From assembly GCA_022559985.1 (NCBI GenBank), contig JAFJTR010000007.1, positions 62,001-126,000 of the forward strand: a stretch of DNA of 64,000 nucleotides, written 5' to 3'. Every line of letters begins with the position of its first letter. Position 1 is the stretch's first letter. The position numbers and the translations under genes are program-made. Below, piece by piece: positions 12,001-23,969 of this stretch. The notes beneath the pieces were generated by a model, which saw only the letters and a program-made list of their open reading frames with translations, was not told the DNA's origin and did no database searches. The stretch comes from Parastagonospora avenae f. sp. tritici 18332-5. Lineage: Eukaryota > Ascomycota > Dothideomycetes > Pleosporales > Phaeosphaeriaceae.

Positions 12001-13567
12001 CTCAGCGAGGTCGAGTCCGAGAGCGTTGTTAATTCGCGCGCGCGAATTTTATAGCCAAGATCGATGGATTTCCAGGTGTCCTTCCGACCATGCTTGAGCG
12101 AGTACATGACCTTGTCAGTATCGCCCTCGTCGAATACAGCCACCAGGACGGACCCTTGATCGCCAAATTCGTACTTGTGCGCTTCATCCAACGCAAGTTC
12201 CCAGGTCAGACCAGCGTCATCGGAAACATAGAGATCGCCGTCGGTGTATTTGCCGAGTTCATCTCCCGTGTTTCCGACACCCATGACAATTCCAGGAGCC
12301 GGGCTGGAGAAGACGCGTCCGCTGTTGTGAAGGTTGGTCACAGAATGCAAGTGTAACTCCTTGTCGCTGCCCTTGACCTTGAGCTCCTCGAAAGTCCTGC
12401 CATCATCGAAACTGATGCGCGACTTCAATTTCTTGTGTGCGCCTCGCTCCTGGACAGCTTTGGCGTTGTCCACAATGTTTACCAGCACGACACCCTGAAT
12501 GTTTGCGATCTTCTCAAAATCGACAAATCCATCTGGGTTGCGGTTTGTGTTGTCGACATTCTTAGTGAAGTATAGACCATCGGAGTTACTGGTGTACAAT
12601 GACCCAATGGACACGTACTTGGAGGACATGACATCGACCTGGATGCTGTAATTTGTGGATTCGAGTATGGTGTACGCATCCTCCTCAATCTTGCCGTTTC
12701 CAAATTGCGCATGGTGCCAGTTTTCCGTGTCTTGGGTGACGTAGAGGGACAATTCGCTCGAGTGGTCGGCTTTCACGGCAGCGACCAGGTAGCCTTTTAC
12801 GGCGGCCATGTTAGCCATGCCCTGTACGGTGCGCCCAGATGACATGACAGGTTCCTCTGCGGTCTTGAAGTAACTGTATGTAGGTCAGCAAGTGGTCGTG
12901 TGCACGTTCCAGTAGCTACTCACTCGTCGCTGATCATGAGCCTGAAATCTTTGGAGCGGTCTGAGTATTTGCCACGCAGGATGCACAATATGCGGTCGTC
13001 GTGCTTCTCTTGTCCCTCGAGGAAGCGTTCCGAGCCCTTTGCCCACTGGCACATTCTGCGGCCCTCAACCAAAGTCTTCGGCTTTGTCTTGAAGCCATCG
13101 GTGGTGTAGTAAGTGAGTCCCAAACATGGGGTGAATAAGCAATCTTCAATCTCGTGGATCAAGATCTTCTTGTTGTCCTGTGAATGCCAGCTCACAGGCC
13201 CGCTCGGCGACGGCGAGTACTCGGTTCTGAAGTCCTGCCATGTCTCGCCCTGGTCGTATGTGATCCAGTGCTGCTCTTCGCCCAGTACAAGAGCGACCTT
13301 GTTATCGTATGGGTTCTTGATTATCCCCAGGCCTTTCTTCAGGTCTTTGAGCTCCTTCCAGGCCTTGCCAGCATCAGGTGACCGGTATATCTTCCCGCTG
13401 CCTAATTCCTGCACGAGAGCAACCGTTGAATCGTCAAAGTATTGGAGATTTACGAGCTCGTTGCTGAACGTGGTCGTCTCGATGGAAGGCGCGTTTTTGG
13501 CAGCTGAGGCGGAAGGTGCTAATGCCAGCAGGGCGGGCAGCAGGAGGCCCTTAAGGTATTTCATCAT
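9034..13567 (-). CDS. VPS10: Vacuolar protein sorting receptor Vps10 (sortilin family)
   Basis: This type I membrane receptor carries soluble hydrolases (carboxypeptidase Y type) from the late Golgi to the endosome and is recycled by retromer. Exons are 13567-12924, 12873-9688 and 9634-9034, with introns of 50 and 53 nt (GTGAGT…CAG; GTAAGA…CAG). The joined frame is 1477 codons, 1476 residues, the normal fungal length. A signal peptide (about 1-22, ending in SASA) is followed by two tandem VPS10 domains (roughly 50-690 and 720-1340). Both carry the Asp-box-like repeats (SDDAGLTWE, TTDAGLTWK) and end in Cys-rich modules. A transmembrane helix lies at about 1353-1375. The cytosolic tail contains a second hydrophobic stretch (about 1406-1427), a YAVV tyrosine-type sorting motif and an acidic end. 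Confident call. Confidence 0.97.
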
Positions 13568-14053
13568 GCATCAAGGCGAGCAAGAAACGTGGTGGTGTGG
13601 AGAGAGAGCAGACGCAGAGCTAATGAACAGCTGGCTGCTTCGCCGTTCACAGCCTCGCCGTGAGATGCTGAAGGCAACTACTTGGCGCTCTGAAACACGC
13701 GAATGCGCCGCACGGAGAAGCTGCGGCCACGGTTTCACAGCACGCAGATCCGATTTAGGAAGGAATATGGTGATGCAGCTGTGCGCGGAGGCTCTAAAGA
13801 TAGGATTGCAGACGCTGTTCGAGTGCCGGGTTGGGTTGATGCAAGCTGACAGCCACAGACATTACCGCCGCTGGTGACGAATGCATCGTAGCGCGACTGC
13901 TGGGATCCGCGGGTCAACTCCGCAACCTCCGGCACTAGGCTTGGCAAACATGCTTCACTGTTTCTACTCTAGCACACCATCCTCCACACATTCTCTTGAA
14001 TTTGTATAACTCTCTACTGCTCGAGCTCTATGGTTTAATCTCTTTGTGATTGA
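13568..14053. other. Intergenic region, VPS10 promoter side
   Basis: This 0.5-kb stretch holds the VPS10 promoter and 5' UTR. I looked here for the missing N-terminal helices of the membrane-protein pseudogene that follows and found none in any frame. Confidence 0.45.
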
Positions 14054-15735
14054 ACTTACCTTCACGGCCGGATCTGTCAAGGTTGTGACCTTTATATGCA
14101 GCCATACATCCCACTCATAGCACAAGATGAGCCCTGTCCTTTCCTAAACAGTACATGGTGCAATACTACGGAAGCTGTGAACGCAGATACCGGTCTGATA
14201 GATATGGGCCAAACTTTCCGACTCAACCTCGAGGCGAAAGACCGTGTCCAATTCCAGAAGAATACGACATGTACCGTTCCTCCGATTGAGGGCGCTTACG
14301 ACGTTGTCAATCTCGCCGACTATCCCGAACTGAAAAGCACCGGACGTGGCATTATCCCTGGGGAACAGCTAGTGATACTATAATATGGGCCAACACTCGA
14401 CAAAAGTGCCCCACCACCTGTTTTGTTTTCAGCTTGATCGGATCGAACGTCACCACTATATCGAAGGTTGGAGTGTAAGTACAGCGCTATTCTAGATACA
14501 CTAAGAAGTACTCTAAAGTTGTATGCATAGTGGCAGTACCTTCTATGGCGATCCGGAGATGCGAGGAGGGTTCCAGTGGTTGCCAAAAGATGGTCTCGAA
14601 GTACAAAACGGGACAGGAGATGTCTTCTGGAAGCCAGTCATGTCAAACGCAGTCAGTTATGAGAACCCCGTCGATGATCCGCTATACTCAGCACATCGAA
14701 AAGCGAGGACTGTGCAGGTAATCTTACTCTATACCTACCGGATCATCCCGTGAAAGGAGTCGCCTGTCTACAACAGGTATGTCGTCCTGCTTTGCTTTTG
14801 AAAGCAATATACTAAGTGTGGCGCAAGCACAAAATATGCCACGCCGGTCAATGAAAAAGCGATTTCTGTACGCCACTTCAATACAGGCCTCATTATGAAC
14901 TAAGGCCTGGGATCGAAGTTCCCGAAGCAAGCAGCATGCAAAAAGTAATAATTCGTACATTTCTCCGAGCCAGCTGGCTATTTGCAACTTCGACAATTCA
15001 AAGCAGCCAGGTGGGCGGACTCAAAATGAGGGACTTGGCTACAATCGAGTCGATCCCTGACTGTTTCTGGAAACAAGAAGTCGTCGGCTGGGAGCGAGAA
15101 GCGTTGGCCAGCTTGCAAAGGGCAATGACGTACTATGCTATCGGTACAAGGGCCCATGATAGCCAGGCGGATCGATGTTGGATCGAGCCGGAGACTGAAG
15201 GCGAGAAGGCATTATGTACGGCACAGAAGATCAGGAAGGCAGGTGGGTTTGTGTATGTGATCATCAACTTTCAGTTGCGAGGACTCACTGATGAGAATAC
15301 AGTAACATCAATCTCTTCGGCCTGATCTTTACCCTCCCCTTCTCCCTCCCCGCAATGCTCATCGACGTCTCGCTGCTCAAATTTCTCATCTACATGTCTC
15401 AATTCCGGCGCCAACTTGGGCCCCGCACTGAGCGCTGGATCCAAGATGGCGTGTGGCAGCTCCAACGTCGGGCGTACGAAGGCGAGGGCCTCAGAGACTG
15501 GACCGGTTTGGAAAGCGAAATTCCTCTGACGGATAAGGGCTGCTTGATGAAGGACCTGCCAATCCTGTGGGTCCCGGAAAAAAGTCAGAGAGTAATGCAA
15601 AGAAGGAATTTTGTAGAGACGGGTAGCCAGGAGACGCTGAGATCAGATTCTGTTGCGATGCATGGTGGTGAAGATGATAATTGGAACAGAGCTGTTGCAA
15701 CCGGGTCAAGATGGCATGTGTTTTGGCGAAAATGA
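14054..15735 (+). pseudogene. Decayed fungal multi-spanning membrane protein, N-terminus lost
   Basis: The pieces read as the extracellular and C-terminal half of a widespread, unnamed ascomycete membrane protein family. They include a Cys-rich segment with NADTGLIDMGQTFRLNL and FQKNTTCTVPP, a YENPVDDPLYSAH segment, and a last helix followed by RTERWIQDGVWQLQRRAYEG. An intron at 15253-15302 (GTATGT…CAG) joins KAGGFV to NINLFG exactly in frame; another probably starts at about 14478. The N-terminal helices are absent. Lesions are an in-frame TAA at 14381-14383 with the same frame continuing as YGPTLDKSAPPP, a frame change at about 14400-14430 before FVFSLIGSNVTT, and an in-frame TGA at 14852-14854. 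Missing start plus several lesions argue for a pseudogene. Family recall is from memory; no symbol is known to me. Confidence 0.7.
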
Positions 15736-16796
15736 GGCGCAGACGCACTTTTTCGATTAGCAATATTGTGATTGTACCTTGAATCATGCCAGACACTCGG
15801 TCATTAAGAAGGAATGTACATAATGGCACCATTTGACGCGTCGAAAGATGGTGTCGAACATGGTGACATCCAGTATTGATATATGCGGGACACTTGTTTG
15901 GTCCTGAATATGCGTGCCGCAGATGCAGCGGCACCGAAGAACTTTCGCGATGTGTGGACAAGTCCACGGGTTGAAGAGTCGTTGCGCCTTGCCTCCTTCA
16001 CGTCCGGGTCTCCACAGGCGCCATGTGATTACCACGAGGCTCTCCTAGCATGTCGACATCGCTCTGGCTTCAACAGACCTTCAAAATGCCCGGATTAAAA
16101 TCCTGTTATGAAAGGTCGAAACTGTAAGCCTGGTGCCAAAGAGCTATTTCCTTCACCACCATCTTGTGGCTTGCCATGCCCCGTGGCCGGCGTGGTCGCA
16201 CTTCAGAGACAATGTAATCACGTCTCTCACGATAAATGAAGTCTTGTTACTACTGCTAGATGAGAGCCTGGCAGCTTATGGCCCGTTATTCCGCTCCCCA
16301 CTCTTGTGTTTCTGGTGTTTATGCCAAAAGTGGGAGAAGGACCGATGGGCGTTGAGCACATTGGTTTCCCCGCAACAAACTACCACTACCACCTGTTAAC
16401 TTTCTTCCGATGCTCCGCCATACTGTATCAGTGGCTCGTGCCGCATAGGGATTATCCCCGTTGACCCCAGATTATAGCTTTAGGCGGCTGATAGTGAAGA
16501 TAGGATGGCCCGGATTCAGATAGGCGTAAGCCTAGAAAGGACTGGATCGTCCCACTCTCGTGATACCGTCCACGAGTACCCTAGTAATGGAGAGGTGTTG
16601 GTCAGATATGGCTTGCAGATTAAGAGTGATATCATGCATTCCTTGTTATAGTCAGTAACAAGAGCATCAGCAAAACCCCAACTGCCACCGAGACTGTTGC
16701 CAGTACTAAACTCGTGGCAAAGCCACCCTGAAGGTCCTTCTTGCTTCTTGCCGTTGCTTTAGAACAATTATCGCCCGCGCGAACGGCTACCTCAAA
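15736..16796. other. Intergenic region upstream of the permease gene
   Basis: This stretch of 1.06 kb contains no credible ORF. It carries the permease promoter, including three GATA-type hexamers annotated separately. Confidence 0.5.
16489..16523 (+). promoter_or_regulatory. Cluster of three HGATAR motifs upstream of the permease
   Basis: TGATAG (16489-16494), AGATAG (16498-16503) and AGATAG (16518-16523) lie within 35 bp, about 270-310 bp upstream of the permease ATG and all in the same orientation. HGATAR is the binding core of fungal GATA factors of the AreA/NIT2 class, which activate nitrogen-scavenging genes. Single sites occur often by chance; tight clustering makes function more plausible but does not prove it. 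Confidence 0.4.
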
Positions 16797-18468
16797 ATGG
16801 CCACTGAAAAGAGCCCTGATGCTCTCGAAAAATTTGAGACCTCCAGCGTCAACGCTGCAACACTCGAGCTTGGTATCAGCGAGCCTGTCAATGCGCTGCA
16901 GCGTTTTTGTAATCGACTCGATGCCGTGTGTGGTGTTGAAGCTCGTGGTATCGAAAGGATACCGGAGGAGATACGTGAGCGAGACATGAGCTACAAGGAC
17001 TATGTGCACATGTTCACAATGTAAGAAATATGTCACGATATTATGAAGCTGAGCTGATGCGGCACAAGTTGGTTCTCGATGAACTGCACCGCCAACCAGC
17101 TCACACTTGGTGTGCTTGGTCCCGTGAGCTACGGCCTTGGTCTCACAGATTCGATTCTGTAAGTGTGTGTACGTCGCTCTTTCAATACTTACTGATCGTG
17201 GTCTAGCATCTGTATGTTTGGAACAATTTTTGGCTCATTATGTACCGGATACATCTCGACCTTCGGACCTCGGTCTGGCCTACGCACCCTGAACGTCGCA
17301 AAATACACCATGGGCTGGTGGCCTTCAAAGCTCTGCGTCATCCTCAATCTTTGTATTGAGCTCGGGTATGGTCTTATTGACTGCTTAGTCGGTGGTCTCT
17401 TGCTCTCGGCGGTAAATGGTGGAGGGATGTCAGTCATCGTCGGCATCGTCATCGTCGCACTCATCACCTGGGTAGTGGTGACCTTTGGCATTAAATGGTT
17501 CTACAAATTCGAGCAGTAAGCAATGCCTAATGCACTTTTGTGCAAAAGAGACTAATTCTACTCGTAGATTTGTTTGGGCACCTACAGTCCTTGTCCTCTT
17601 CGTCTTAATTGGTGTCGCTGGCCCGCATTTCGACACGTCCACCCCTTCACGAGGAACTGGAGCGGTTTTGCATGGCAATCGCCTGTCGTACTTCTTTTTG
17701 GTTGCTTCAGGACCACTGAGTTGGTCCTCCGCATCAGCCGACTACGTGGTGTACTATCCCAAGACCACCAAACGATGGGGGACTTTCGCAGCCACAACTT
17801 GTGGTATCACCGCAGGCAAACTGTTGATAGAATTTCTTGGTATCGGACTAGGCTCAGGTCTCCTCCTCAACCCATCCTGGGAACAAGCGTTCGAATCTCA
17901 CGGTATCGGAGCATTGGTTGTAGAGTCTTACAAGCCGCTCAATTCCTTCGGCAACTTATGCTGCGTCATTCTCGCTGTGTGCATCGCGGCGAACAACATT
18001 CCTGGGACTTATGCTGCAGCACTGAATTGGCAACAATTAGGTGCACCATGGGCCAAAATTCCCCGACCAATATGGAGTACATTCAGCTGTATCGTTTTCA
18101 CGATTATTGCGATAGCTGGGCGAGACAATCTGTTTGATATTTTCATCAATTGGCTGTCACTAATTGGGTACTGGACAATCATATGGATCACGATGACTGC
18201 CGAAGATGAATATCTCTTCCGCAAAGGCAACTTTGATTGGGAGATCTGGAACAGGAGGGACCTGCTTCCTCACGGATTCGCAGCGTTGTTCGCTTTCGTT
18301 GTTGGCTGGGTGGGTGCTGTGCTGTGTATGTATCAGACCTGGTTCACTGGCCCGATTGCTGCGCTTGTCGGCAACGGTGCCGATCTTGGTCTTCCAGTGG
18401 CCATGGGGTTGACGATGATCGTATATCCACCAGCCAGATGGCTAGAGCTGAAATACGTTGGCCGCTAA
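16797..18468 (+). CDS. Purine-cytosine permease, NCS1 family (Fcy2 type)
   Basis: The product is a plasma-membrane proton symporter for cytosine and/or purines. Exons are 16797-17020, 17069-17158, 17207-17515 and 17568-18468, with introns of 48, 48 and 52 nt. The joined frame is 508 codons (507 residues), the usual length. The N-terminal cytosolic part ends in a family-typical segment (GIERIPEEIR). About twelve membrane helices follow, starting in WFSMNCTANQLTLGVLGP. NCS1 hallmarks seen are FGPRSGLRTL after helix 2, SGPLSWSSASADYVVYYP, and WLSLIGYWTIIW before a charged EDEYLFRKG segment. Fungal members of this subgroup carry cytosine, adenine, guanine and hypoxanthine; which of these is used here cannot be read from sequence. 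It is convergent with the copper amine oxidase gene (208 bp between stops). Confidence 0.93.
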
Positions 18469-18676
18469 GAAAGAAAATCAGTGGATTTATAGTCAATACC
18501 CGATTGAGATTAAAGCTTCAACTCTCTTTGAACCAATTCATAATAATACGTGGGCTTATCGGAGATAACTTATTCGATGAGATCTATATACCAGTTGTAC
18601 CTGCATCTTCGCAGACATCATGGCTCTAACCTCTCTCTCTCCACCATATTTGCATCGTATCCAAATAGTTCTTCGC

Positions 18677-21326
18677 TTACAATGGGATGTCCAATGTAGT
18701 GAAGTAGTAAGGGTTGCTCGGGTCATATGGGTACTTCCGAACCACAACATCGCCCTTGTACTCCCACAGATCCACGTGAGCTGGCTCGTAATTTAACTCA
18801 CACACCTCGTTCGACTGCTGGAACGATGTGACACTAGATGTGGTACCGTTCTTGTAGCTACAACAAGCATTAGTTTATGAACATGTTGACTTTGTACAGT
18901 GTGAACCTGCCTGATGCGGACCATGTTCACGGTCTCGACGCTTGGATTTCCCTCGAAGTAGTTGACTGGCGTGAAGTGAACGCCGGAGTGCGCGGTTGTG
19001 AAGACGGTCATTGGCAAATCGCCCTGTAAGGTGCATTAGCGTGGTTATTTGGAGCTGTTCACCATGATCTAACATACCGTATGGGGAACGTGATGCATGC
19101 CAAGATTGAACCACAGGACGAGATCCTGGTTTCGCAGAGACTCGCCATCGAAGAACTCGTTGAAGTCAATTGGTGGATTGGCCTTGTCCATGGTGTTGAA
19201 GATGCTGGCAGACCTCGCTTCTGTCTCCTTGGCAACGGAGAACATGAGATCCCTTTCGGCCCATCTTGCAGAGTTGAGAAGCACACTAGAGTCTTCAATG
19301 GTAAGATGGCCGGTGCCTGTATATGGCATAACTCGGTAGGACCGGTATTCTCCGTGTCGGGTCTTCTCGTTCTCGTTCAAGATAAGCACTTCTTGTGGTC
19401 GCGACGTTTGCCAATCAAAGCGGCCCTCATCTTCTGTCTCAAGGAAACGCCTTTCCAGTTTCATCGTGCTGTACTCTCTACCCTTAGACCATGGGTACGT
19501 GGTCTTGATAGGGACTTGGTCCATCAGCTGTACAGAGTTGTTGGTGCCGAAGATATCAAAGTCAGCCTTGAAGTTGATGACGTGATCGTGTAGGGAGCCG
19601 GATAGCTGATCGTGGATCTTGAATCCGTAGTCTTCGTTCTTGGCGTAGAAGGCGGACTGAATGTAGCCAGATGCTCGGACCTCGATGCCCACGGTGCCGT
19701 CCATGTAAAAGTTGTATGTGAACATGTAGTCGTAGTTGCCGATGGTTGATACGGAACGGACAGTGAAGTAGATGTTCTTGGTGGCCGCCACGTAGCCGGC
19801 AGTGCTGTGACGGGACATGGGGAAATCGGCGTCATATTCGAAAAGACAGATGCTGTTGAGATGAGTGTGCGTAGTCTCGGCAACATAGAAGCTGGAGTTT
19901 ATGTAGGTGGCGTAAGAGGGGCAATCGTAACCCTTGAGAAGTTCGAATGCGAATGGTCCAAAGCCATACAGACTGTCCAAGTATGCCGAGTTTGCCTGTG
20001 TAGGATCGCTTCCTGGTTATGATGGTCAGCTGGCACATACTAGACGGAGGGGGTGCTAATATAAGACTTACCGGCGTAGTGAGCGAGAGCTTCCTGCATT
20101 CCCAGCTCGTACAGGATTCGTTGACCCTTGTACTTGATGTCGTGGAAGGTCATACCAGTGTCGTGCTTGAAGGCAATGTAGAAGCTCCAGCCCATCCATT
20201 CGACGTACTTGTTCTCATGGTCGACAGAGAATCTGGCACCCTGGGGAGCAACTGTCACTGGAGGAGTCTTTGTGTCGTGGGGCAAAATCGGGCCTCGCTG
20301 ATCAGTATGAGCCCACTCGCCATCAACGTTTCCTAGAAGCTTCTCGAAGTTGCCACTGAAGTAGGCCGTCCTGAATTCTTCGGTTGTCTCATAAAAGATG
20401 CCATTATAGTACCATCCCTCGATGGTCCATTTGGAAGGATCCCTGCCTGTGACGTCGGATAGGAAGAAGAGGCCCATCTGCATGTTGGAAGTGACATCGA
20501 ATATGCCTTGAGGCATACTCCAAAATTGATCCCATCGCTGGAAGCGACCATCGACCTCGGTTGGTGGATCAATACCCCATGTAATCAATGTGTCGTTCTC
20601 CAAACCCATCATGGTCATGTTCCAAAGGTCCTTGGTGATATCTGCAACTTCGGCACCGATCTTGTAAAGCCATTCGTCGTGCATGATATCGACGTCTGGA
20701 ACAAGATTGCGTACTTTTCCTCCGGTCTTTCGTGTCCACGTGTAGTCCAGCGGCTCCCACTTTGTAGTACCATTAACCAATGGCAGAGGTCCGACGCGAA
20801 TCTCCTGGAAGTATGCATTCTCGGTCGCACAAACATTCAGTACAACTCTCGCATAACGTGTTGGTGTTGTAGCATTCGTGTCCATATAGGCAAGTGCATC
20901 AGTTTTGTTGGGCATCAACAGCTCGACTGTGACACTGCACATAAATGTCAGCCAAGGGCATCTATATGTCGCGCCATGTTCCACGGCTAGCACTCACATG
21001 GTATTGTCCCAGTTATCTGCCTTCTCTGACTCGGTCAAGTTCAGTTCTGGCTGTGCAAAGAGCCACGAAACGACCCCAGAGGCTTCCGGTCCTGTCAGCC
21101 CACCCCAAATGTTCGCTTTAGGGGCTTTCGTCAACTGAGCCTTTGGAGCCACACAGTCCGGAGGATCTTCAGTGACGTTGCGTTTCTCGACAGACGCAGT
21201 GAAATGCTTTCTGCCTCGGGTCCTGGCGTGTTGCTCGACCCATGGGGCCTTTGGCAGCGCCTCCGCGATGTCAGAGCATAGTGATAAACCAAGGAGAATG
21301 GTGTTGAAAGAGGCCCGCATTGTCAA
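18677..21326 (-). CDS. Secreted copper amine oxidase (primary-amine oxidase)
   Basis: The enzyme oxidatively deaminates primary amines to aldehyde, ammonia and hydrogen peroxide using copper and topaquinone. Exons are 21326-20998, 20934-20072, 20012-19078, 19023-18911 and 18857-18677; the joined frame is 807 codons (806 residues). A signal peptide is visible (about 1-24). The topaquinone precursor is Tyr491 in GNYDY; the likely catalytic base is Asp410 (YLDSLYGFG); copper ligands are His539 and His541 (LHDHVINF), with a third His in the MHHVPH segment (704-708). Intron 4 appears to use a GC donor (AG|GCAGGT…TAG): only that junction keeps the frame into SYKNGTTSS. GATA-type hexamers occur upstream (reverse-strand AGATAG near 21445, TGATAA near 21677 and 21759). 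A nitrogen-acquisition role is inferred. Confidence 0.93.
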
Positions 21327-23969
21327 CGATACTTTACAAGTTCCAGGAGGTCGTTGAGAACCGCTTGACAGCTGAGGATATCGAACAATCGGTCAGTCGT
21401 CAAGGTATTTATATTCGACTATCCTCTCTCTGTACAAGGTATCCTCTCTATCTTGACTTCGGCTAGTTCGTAATCTTTGCCAGGATAGCATTTTTTCCCA
21501 CTGAATCCACATTGGCACCTTACGTTTCTTGACTCGAAGTTGTTCTCCGCGATAGCTCGTATCTGCATAGTTTGTAGCTCCCGAACGCAAGGGGGGTCAT
21601 TGTAGACCCTGTATATCTCCATATTTACGTAAATAGATGTATTTGCACTGCTCGGTGAAAAAGATGGACGGCCCTTATCATGCTGCCTTCGAGGCTACTT
21701 CGGTCTGTGGAGGTGGAGGCGTGGTGGCTAGCAAGCCACGCACAAACTAGACACGGGGCTTATCAGGGATGATATCGGAGGGTGGGCTTCTTGTCGCACG
21801 AAATAGTAGTTTGTTGTCTACTTCACCCGAGAGGTGCATACTTTGGCGTAAAGAAGCGAGGTTAGGGCGGAAGCATCACGGCACAATATGCAGGTGCACG
21901 TCGGGGCACCAAAAATGTCCGAAAGCCCGTAGCACCGGGATGCGATCGCACAACGTCCGGCGACTAAGCGAACTTGGAATTACGTAGATACTGCTCTACT
22001 GGCTGAAGCAATTGTTGGGAACAGGTGAGAGAAGCTCGTCATATCACTCAATAAAGGATTATGGTCCTTCTGCAACTTTCAAGTGCTCCACAAAGCGACA
22101 ATACTTTAGTGACCTCCATAGGACCAACTACATAGATTCTTTAGCAGCTTGGACATTACAACAGTTTGCCGCTGATAGATCCGCGGCGTTCCCTGGGGAA
22201 CCTGTCTATGCCTAAGGAAGACATGATCGTCCGCGTGGAGCTCAATCCACTATTCGCAGATCCACAGCGACTTCGCTAAGCAACAGGGCCAGACTCAAAA
22301 CTACCTGACATGAGGCCCGAACACGGCGACGGCGGTATCGTTCCGGTGTGTTGTATGGGGGTAAAGAGACTACAGTTGAAGCCGACCTCAGATAAGGACA
22401 AGGTTGACGAGTCAAACGTTGTGCATGTATCTCTCCTGCCCCGAGTCGAGCAGGGTTGACCACAACTAACGGCGAGTAGTGCTGATACTGGCCGACGGTC
22501 CCTGACGGCCGTTCATGATAGCCCCTACCTTTCTATACCTGTTCATGGTTTCCACCACTGGCCGACCATTCACTTGGATGGGCGACTACCGAGAGCCACG
22601 AGCATGCCGTGCCGTTTCGGCCCGCATATGGAAGTGATGACGAGGGTGATATATTGCATGCCGACAACTGCCCACGAATTGAGGCCGACTCTTGAAAAGA
22701 TAAGGTCTTTGAGATGAGTCCGACGATGCTTTGATATCAGGATCTGCAAGTTGGGGGTGGCATTGTTCAGGTGCTGAAGGGCACGAACACGGTAGACAGC
22801 GACAGAGAGGAATGAAAAGAGAGAGCTCGTGGCATGCTAGGAAAGAGCTACTGAGTGGATAAAAGAATGTAACGAGGGTCGGGCATACCTAGGTATGCAG
22901 AGTACAACCAGGAAACGAGCTGCGTGTTCATGGGTGCCACGGGCATGTCCGCCCAAGGGTGTTCGCTACCCAAGTCATTGTGAAGCTGTTGTGTCGGAAG
23001 TCGTCCAAATGCGCGTGACTGTCTTGGGAAATGTGTGATGGAGATGGCTGGGCGCAACAAGGTCCGTGAAGAGTTGATGCATCGAGGGTGAAGCCGTACC
23101 GCACGAGAGAACCACTGGTGGGATACCGAGGGCTTGGCAAGCACAGCAATTCAATCTTTACAGCGACAGTAAAAGCAAGATGATTATTTCTTAAGTTTAG
23201 GTTTATGGGTTCAGAGTAGGTCAATTATACTAACGCTCTTCAAAATAAGTATGTCATTACGTTGCGCCACTGTTGTAGTTGCAAGTACGCGAAGTGTCCC
23301 ACCGGTGGTTCTTTCGTGCGGTACCCGGCGCGCCGTTTGCCCCACTCACACGCGGCGGCGGGAGCGCTATTAGTGCCCACCACAACCTATGTAGGTAACA
23401 TCGTCTCCAATATATCAACTTCCACATCGCTAGAGTTTCCATCTTCAAGAAAGTATGACCAATGTATTCGGATTCGAGTCCGAGCTGCACGGCATATCCT
23501 TTAAAATCGGAGGCGCAGCGACTTTCCTTTCGCGAAGCTTTGTCTACTATACTCGCCCGCCTACAAGCACGCTCGAATACCTTAGCTGCAGACTTCTGCA
23601 TTCCCATCGAGATATCCTCAAGGGCGAAAGTTCAAGGTTTCTGGCGACTAACTAAGCGAGCGAAGGATTGGAGAATCTCGTGGAATCTGCATGTCAGGCA
23701 GCGAGACCGGTCCTTACATAAACAAGGCCTCAAATGGAGTTCTTGGCTCATCTGTAGATATGCGCCCGTCTGCATGCAATATTTCGCACATCCTGAGGTG
23801 TGATTTCCTGCTTGCACTGCGTTTCGTACGCAGTCAGCTTCCTTTTAGCCGATGTGTAGGCATGTAAACATGCTATAAACCTCCGGCGATGACATCTACC
23901 ACTCCTTGAATTTGCTTGAAGTATTGCTTAAGACTTTGTATGGTTTTGCGATAATCTGACAATCGCGAC
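21327..23969. other. Intergenic region, no recognisable gene
   Basis: About 2.6 kb lies between the copper amine oxidase start and the decayed FAD oxidoreductase. Short ORFs on both strands (longest about 116 codons, 23257-23607, minus) have no domain I recognise. The first few hundred bases should contain the amine oxidase promoter. Confidence 0.45.
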
